Source: an uncultured Roseobacter sp. (GTDB lineage: Bacteria; Pseudomonadota; Alphaproteobacteria; Rhodobacterales; Rhodobacteraceae). From it: a stretch of DNA of 64,000 nt. Shown in pieces: positions 59,526 through 64,000 of this stretch. The stretch is taken from positions 45,405 to 109,404 of the forward strand of contig NZ_CANKYM010000007.1 of assembly GCF_947488185.1 (NCBI RefSeq). The letters are read 5' to 3'. Made by a program: the position numbers and the translations under genes. Under the pieces are notes generated by a model, which saw only the letters and a program-made list of their open reading frames with translations, did no database searches and was not told where the DNA came from. How positions within the stretch are numbered: position 1 is the stretch's first letter; each line of letters begins with the position of its first letter.

Positions 59526-62036
59526 ATGACCGACACCAGCCAAACAACGCTCAGCATCGAAGGCATGACCTGTGCATCCTGCGTGGGGCGTGTTGAAAAG
59601 GCCTTGGCGCGGCTCGATGGGGTTTCCGACGTCGCCGTCAACCTCGCGTCTGAGACGGCGCGGGTTTCGCTGGATGATCCGTCTCGACTTACCGATGCCA
59701 CGCAGACGCTTGCCTCCTTGGGTTATCCCGCGCGAACATCCAAGGTCACCTTGAACATTGCGTCCATGTCCTGCGCATCCTGCGTCGGACGGGTGGACAA
59801 GGCACTGGCGGACGTGCCCGGAGTGCTTTCCGTCAGCGTGAACCTGGCGGCAGAAACGGCGACGGTCGAGTATCTCGAGGGCGCGGTGTCCTTGGGCAAC
59901 TTGATGGCCGCGTCGGCGGCGATTGGTTATCCGGCCGAAATTGCAGAGGCGCAGGCGAGCCAGTCTCGCGTCGCACGCAAGGCAGAAGAAGCCGACGGAC
60001 TGCGCCGCAGCGTCCTTTTGGCAGCAATTCTAACGCTCCCGGTCTTCATCCTAGAAATGGGCTCCCATCTTATTCCGGCATTTCATCACTTGGTGATGAC
60101 GACGGTTGGTCTCCAAACGTCTTGGATCATCCAGTTCGTCCTCGCAACACTCGTCCTCTTCGGGCCGGGACGCCATTTCTACACCAAGGGGTTTCCCGCG
60201 CTTTTCAAGGGCGCCCCGGACATGAACAGCCTCGTCGCCATCGGCACCGGCGCGGCCTGGGGATATTCGGTGGTCGCAACCTTTCTTCCCGGACTTCTGC
60301 CAGAGGGTGTGCGCGCGGTCTATTTCGAGGCCGCTGCGGTCATCGTCGTCCTTATTTTGATTGGCCGATGGCTCGAAGCACGCGCCAAGGGCCGCACCGG
60401 CGCTGCGATTCAGGCTCTGCTGGGCCTGCAGGTCCGCACCGCGCGCGTCGTCCGGGGTGGTGACACGGTAGAGGTCGATGTCGATGCACTCGCCGTCGGC
60501 GATGTGATCCTGGTCCGCCCGGGTGAGCGGATCCCTGTGGACGGCGAGGTTACCGAGGGATCCAGCAATGTGGATGAGAGCATGATTACCGGAGAGCCTG
60601 TGCCCGTGCAGAAGGCTGCAGGTGCCGCCGTAACGGGCGGGACCGTCAACGGCACTGGCAGCCTGACGTTCAAGGCCGCACGGGTCGGGTCGGATACCAC
60701 GCTCGCACAGATCATCCGCATGGTCGAGGAGGCGCAAGGCGCCAAGCTGCCCATCCAGGGCCTTGTTGACCGCGTGACCCTGTGGTTCGTGCCTGCGGTC
60801 ATGGTGCTGTCCGCGCTCACGGTGGTGGTCTGGTTGCTTGTCGGACCGGACCCGGCTTTGACCTTTGCGCTGGTGGCCGGCGTCTCGGTTCTGATCATCG
60901 CCTGTCCCTGCGCCATGGGCTTGGCCACACCCACGTCGATTATGGTGGGTACCGGGCGCGCCGCAGAGATGGGAGTCTTGTTTCGCAAGGGGGATGCGCT
61001 CCAGGCCTTGTCCGAAGTCGATGTCATCGCACTCGACAAGACGGGGACGGTCACCGAAGGCCAGCCGTCGCTGACCGATCTGGTCACCGCCGACGGTTTC
61101 GACCGAGACAAAGTGCTGAGCCTGATCGCCGCTGTGGAGGCCCAGTCTGAGCATCCCATCGCCGAAGCCATTGTTCGCGGAGCGCACACCGAAGGGATCG
61201 CCGTTCCGAATGCCACGGGCTTCCGGTCGATCACCGGTTACGGCGTCGCCGCGACTGTCGAAGGTCAGGAGGTGATGGTCGGCGCGGACCGTTATATGTC
61301 CCGCGAAGGGATCGAAATCGCCGCCTTGGTCGAAACGGAAGCCGAGCTGGCAGGGCGGGGCCGGACAGCGCTTTATGCGGCGATCGACGGCAAACTGGCC
61401 GCAGTGATCGCCGTGGCGGACCCCGTGAAACCCGCCAGCCAGGAAGCCATTGCAGCCCTGCACGCGCGCGGTTTCAAGGTTGCGATGATCACCGGAGACA
61501 AACGCGAGACGGCGGAGGCCATCGCGCGCGAAACCGGAATCGACCACGTGATCGCGGGTGTCCTGCCGGATGGCAAGGTCGCAGCGCTCGACGATCTGCG
61601 CGCGGGAGACCGAATGATTGCTTTCGTCGGCGACGGCATCAATGATGCACCGGCCCTGGCCCATGCGGATGTCGGCATCGCCATCGGCACCGGAACCGAT
61701 GTCGCTATCGAATCCGCCGATGTGGTCTTGATGTCAGGCGATCTGCGCGGCGTGGTGAATGCGGTCGAGGTTTCCAGGCGCACCATGTCGAACATTCGCC
61801 AGAACCTCGTCTGGGCCTTCGGGTATAATGTTGCGCTGATCCCGGTCGCCGCCGGGGTTCTCTATCCGGCCTTTGGTCTGCTTCTTTCCCCGGTCTTCGC
61901 GGCGGGTGCTATGGCCCTGTCGTCGGTATCGGTTCTGACAAACGCCCTGCGTCTGCGCCGCATCGCGCCGGCCTTGCGTGAAGACAGAGACATCACCGCA
62001 CCACGGATCGGTGCACAGACCCAACCCGCGGAATAG
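59526..62036 (+). CDS. copA: Copper-exporting P1B-type ATPase
   Basis: An 836-aa Cu(I) pump. Two N-terminal HMA domains (GMTCASC at about residue 14, SMSCASC at about 80) precede the membrane part. The CPC transport site (IIACPCAMGLATP), phosphorylation site DKTGTVTEG, TGEPVPV actuator loop and GDGINDAPAL hinge are all present, as are the YN and MSxxS membrane-site residues of Cu(I) pumps (WAFGYNVAL, MALSSVSVLTNA). It expels cytoplasmic Cu(I). It is transcribed from the 19-base-spacer promoter above. Confidence 0.96.
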   Translation: MTDTSQTTLSIEGMTCASCVGRVEKALARLDGVSDVAVNLASETARVSLDDPSRLTDATQTLASLGYPARTSKVTLNIASMSCASCVGRVDKALADVPGVLSVSVNLAAETATVEYLEGAVSLGNLMAASAAIGYPAEIAEAQASQSRVARKAEEADGLRRSVLLAAILTLPVFILEMGSHLIPAFHHLVMTTVGLQTSWIIQFVLATLVLFGPGRHFYTKGFPALFKGAPDMNSLVAIGTGAAWGYSVVATFLPGLLPEGVRAVYFEAAAVIVVLILIGRWLEARAKGRTGAAIQALLGLQVRTARVVRGGDTVEVDVDALAVGDVILVRPGERIPVDGEVTEGSSNVDESMITGEPVPVQKAAGAAVTGGTVNGTGSLTFKAARVGSDTTLAQIIRMVEEAQGAKLPIQGLVDRVTLWFVPAVMVLSALTVVVWLLVGPDPALTFALVAGVSVLIIACPCAMGLATPTSIMVGTGRAAEMGVLFRKGDALQALSEVDVIALDKTGTVTEGQPSLTDLVTADGFDRDKVLSLIAAVEAQSEHPIAEAIVRGAHTEGIAVPNATGFRSITGYGVAATVEGQEVMVGADRYMSREGIEIAALVETEAELAGRGRTALYAAIDGKLAAVIAVADPVKPASQEAIAALHARGFKVAMITGDKRETAEAIARETGIDHVIAGVLPDGKVAALDDLRAGDRMIAFVGDGINDAPALAHADVGIAIGTGTDVAIESADVVLMSGDLRGVVNAVEVSRRTMSNIRQNLVWAFGYNVALIPVAAGVLYPAFGLLLSPVFAAGAMALSSVSVLTNALRLRRIAPALREDRDITAPRIGAQTQPAE

Positions 62037-62048
62037 GAGGATCGTGTC

Positions 62049-62474
62049 GTGAACATTGGAGAAGTTGCAGAGCGGTCCGGCATCCCGCCCAAAACCATCC
62101 GCTACTACGAGGATATCGGCCTGGTCAGGCCGCAGCGCAGCGGCAACGGATACCGCGCGTTCCGCGAGACCGATCTGCACAAGCTTGCGTTTCTGGGTCG
62201 CGCGCGCGCGCTCGGGTTCTCGATCGAGGATTGCCGCAATCTCTTGAGCCTTTACGAGGATGAAACGCGGGAAAGTGCCCAGGTAAAGACCATCGCTGAA
62301 GAGCACCTGAGCGCAATCGACGACAAAATCGCTCAGCTTCAAGAGATGCGCGAGACCTTGTCGCATCTCGTCGAGGCCTGCCACGGCGACCACCGACCGG
62401 ATTGCCCGATCTTGAAGGATCTTTCTGGTGCGCTCGCTGGATGCAAACCAACGACCGGAAGAAGCGCGGATTAG
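62049..62474 (+). CDS. cueR: MerR-family copper sensor CueR
   Basis: A 141-aa regulator started at a GTG after GGAGGAT. The winged helix has the IRYYEDIGL motif. The metal loop C111-HGDHRPD-C119, with seven residues between the cysteines, followed by PILKDLSG, is the CueR Cu(I) signature. It activates promoters with 19-base spacers; matching sites lie before copA, the 50.3-kb operon and the sulfur genes. It starts 12 bases after copA. Confidence 0.95.
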   Translation: MNIGEVAERSGIPPKTIRYYEDIGLVRPQRSGNGYRAFRETDLHKLAFLGRARALGFSIEDCRNLLSLYEDETRESAQVKTIAEEHLSAIDDKIAQLQEMRETLSHLVEACHGDHRPDCPILKDLSGALAGCKPTTGRSAD

Positions 62475-62515
62475 TGCAACGTTTTCCAAATTCCTCTTTT
62501 CGTTGGCGAAATCCC

Positions 62516-62546
62516 TTGGAACCATCCAGTGCTGGAAGGTTGTTCA
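62516..62546 (+). promoter_or_regulatory. CueR-like promoter before the persulfide dioxygenase/rhodanese genes
   Basis: TTGGAA (62516-62521) and TGTTCA (62541-62546) are 19 bases apart. The spacer region carries ACCATCCAG-tg-CTGGAAGGT (one mismatch in 9-base arms), much like the copA operator. The weak -10 fits an activated promoter. Confidence 0.6.
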
Positions 62547-62579
62547 GTTGATAAGTGCGAAAAAGACAGGAGGGAACAC

Positions 62580-63479
62580 ATGTCGGTCGGACAAGAATTC
62601 ACCAGCCATTCTAGCAGCGGTGGGCCGCTGGTTCACTGTCTGTACGAACCCGATACCGGGTCGTGACAATACATCTGTGCGGATCCCGCCACTGGAAAGT
62701 GCGCAATCATTGATCCGGTGCTGGATTTCGATCCCGCCCATGCCCGCACGTCAACCGAGTCTGCGGAAAAGCTTTTGGGGATCGTGAAGCAGCACGGCTA
62801 CGACGTGCAATGGATCCTCGACACACATCCACATGCCGACCACCTGACCGCCGGACGGTGGCTGGCGGACTGCACCGGTGCGCCGCATGTCATAGGAGAA
62901 AAGGTCACCGAGATCGCGAAGCTTTGGCGGGACTATTATCATCTGCCTGACGCTTTTCCGGTGGCAGATGATTTCGACCGTCTGCTTCCCGAGGGCATCG
63001 ATTTCTCCATCGGTGAACTTGGTGTCAAAGTCCTGCTTTCGGCAGGACACACGCTTGGCTCTGTCAGCTATGTCGTTGACGATGCGGCGTTCGTGCATGA
63101 CGCGTTAATGCATGTCGATGTGGGGACCGCGCGCGCAGACTTTCCGGGTGGCAGCACCGGAGAGATTTGGGACTTGATACAAGAAATTCTGTCGTTGCCA
63201 GAAAACACACGTCTTTTTATCGGTCACGACTACGGGGCCGATAAACGCGAGAGACCGGCCTGTGAGGCAACTGTCGCCCAACACCGGACCGACAATCCGC
63301 ACGTCGGCGGCAATCAGTCGAAAGAGGCGTTCATCAAACTGCGGGAAGAGCGCGACGCGACGCTGGGGCTACCCGATCGCGTGCTCTTTGCCTTGCAAGT
63401 CAACCTGCGTGGTGGGCGTCTTCCACCTGCCGAGGCAGACGGAAATTCCTATTTCAAGATTCCTGCAAACAAATTCTGA
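62580..63479 (+). pseudogene. Persulfide dioxygenase-like MBL-fold gene with in-frame TGA
   Basis: The frame starts at ATG 62580 after AGGAGGGAAC, reads a normal N terminus (VGQEFTSHSSSGGPLVHCLYE), then meets TGA at 62664-62666 and continues open to 63479. The remainder encodes a metallo-beta-lactamase-fold enzyme of the ETHE1/Blh type: DTHPHADHLTAG, SAGHTLGSVSY, HDALMHVDVGTARADFPGG and FIGHDYG. Such enzymes oxidise sulfane sulfur. The stop removes the first 46 or so residues unless translation restarts at the GTG at 62718, so the gene may be broken or expressed as a shorter form. Confidence 0.7.
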
Positions 63480-63488
63480 GGAGAAGAA

Positions 63489-63869
63489 ATGAAGAAAGAA
63501 ATGGTTGATAGTGGCGCCCTCGAAACCTGGACGCCGGAAGAGGTTGAAGCAGCCTTGCGCAAGGGTGAGATCGTCCTCGAGGATGTCCGCAAGCCGGCCG
63601 AGTATACATTTGAGCACGTCGAGGGTGCCTTGCTTCTGCCCATGGCGTTTTTCGATCCGCGATTCTTGCCGGAAGACAACGAACAGCGACTTATTCTGAT
63701 GTGTGGTTCGTCGGCGCGATTAGAGATGATGGCGCGAAAAACGCTGCAATCCGGCGCAAAACGGATCGCCCATCTGGAAGGAGGGTTTGGCGCGTGGAAA
63801 GACGCAAAGCTGGATTATGTCGCGGCGGATATGGCCAGTGGTGCGCCTGTACGGAAATCAGTCAAATAG
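63489..63869 (+). CDS. Rhodanese-domain sulfurtransferase
   Basis: A 126-aa single-domain rhodanese. LEDVRKPAEYTFEHVEGALLLPM is the CH2A region and the active-site loop is LMCGSSAR with catalytic Cys near residue 76. It moves sulfane sulfur and pairs naturally with the persulfide dioxygenase-like gene 10 bases upstream. AGGAG precedes the start. Confidence 0.92.
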   Translation: MKKEMVDSGALETWTPEEVEAALRKGEIVLEDVRKPAEYTFEHVEGALLLPMAFFDPRFLPEDNEQRLILMCGSSARLEMMARKTLQSGAKRIAHLEGGFGAWKDAKLDYVAADMASGAPVRKSVK

Positions 63870-63982
63870 CATAGGCTAGGGTACGGTAACGGATCGCGGA
63901 TTGAGCGCTGTCCCTGATCACTATCCTGTTCTTCTCGCACGCCAGAGACGGCCGCGCAAAGCAACCGAACAGAGATCAACAA

Positions 63983-64000
63983 ATGCTTCAATCAATGCTT
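63983..64000 (+). CDS. Possible start of a gene running off the window
   Basis: ATG CTT CAA TCA ATG CTT at the very end of the window, in the same direction as the rhodanese gene 113 bases upstream. Only six codons are visible; no identity can be given. Confidence 0.25.

Noticed and set aside
60051..61664. 537-codon open frame on the minus strand
   Set aside because: Entirely antisense to copA, whose motifs are complete; composition typical of a shadow.
62664..62666. TGA read as selenocysteine
   Set aside because: No SECIS-like hairpin was evident immediately downstream and the family is not known to use selenocysteine at this position; nonsense mutation or error is simpler.

Overview
The window is a 64-kb piece of a RepABC-type conjugative plasmid from an alphaproteobacterium, most likely a marine or soil Rhodobacterales (Roseobacter/Paracoccus-like). 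The evidence is a complete repA-repB-repC module with its antisense RNA and candidate parS repeats, a VirB11/VirD4/MOBP-relaxase transfer system, plasmid housekeeping genes of the ArdC, DUF736 and DUF2958 kind, and high-GC coding typical of that order. No rRNA, tRNA or CRISPR array was seen.

Layout. (a) 1-592: 3' end of virB11. (b) 0.8-11.1 kb: lower-GC cargo between virB11 and virD4. It holds a membrane pentapeptide-repeat protein, an intact IS1111-group insertion sequence, an exported metallopeptidase-like protein, an unrecognised pair (an ART-like protein plus a winged-helix PD-(D/E)XK nuclease-like protein), and a Gabija-type OLD nuclease/UvrD-like helicase pair. (c) 11.2-16.8 kb: virD4/traG, relaxase, relaxosome accessory gene, a candidate oriT with a TATCCTG|C nick motif, and three small backbone genes. 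(d) 17.3-20.3 kb: a divalent-metal cassette (two CDF exporters and a transglutaminase-like gene) read from a MerR-type promoter beside a ZntR/PbrR-like regulator, followed by a dead tyrosine recombinase. (e) 21.3-34.9 kb: two divergent runs of tightly overlapping catabolic genes around an RpiR regulator. They encode a Rieske oxygenase, an FAD/GcvT demethylating oxidase, three tandem enolase-superfamily enzymes, an aminotransferase, an MDR dehydrogenase, an aldehyde dehydrogenase and others, and look like a pathway for an N-methylated amino acid or betaine. (f) 35.3-45.5 kb: plasmid maintenance (ArdC, an AAA/DUF4143 ATPase, RepC, RepB, RepA, DUF736, a ParB-like protein). (g) 46.0-63.9 kb: a large copper module with an orphan Rieske protein, CRP/FNR regulator, DUF411 protein, CDF and TVP38 membrane proteins, a two-component system, two L,D-transpeptidases, two cytochromes c, CopC, CopD, multicopper oxidase, DsbA-like oxidoreductase, HMA chaperone, CopA and CueR. 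It ends in a persulfide dioxygenase-like gene with an in-frame TGA and a rhodanese.

How it works together. The relaxase, accessory protein and oriT start transfer. From the nick-motif orientation, the metal, catabolic and ArdC genes would enter the recipient first and the tra genes last. Two regulatory layers can be read in the copper module: 19-bp-spacer CueR-type promoters (copA, the minus-strand 50.3-kb operon, the sulfur genes, perhaps petA), and a separate direct-repeat motif ACAWA-N5-ACAW upstream of the two-component operon, the transpeptidase/multicopper oxidase operon, copA and petA, which I infer to be the response-regulator box.

Most notable: the unrecognised nuclease/ART-like pair beside Gabija, the shared copper regulatory motifs, and the triplicated enolase-superfamily pathway.
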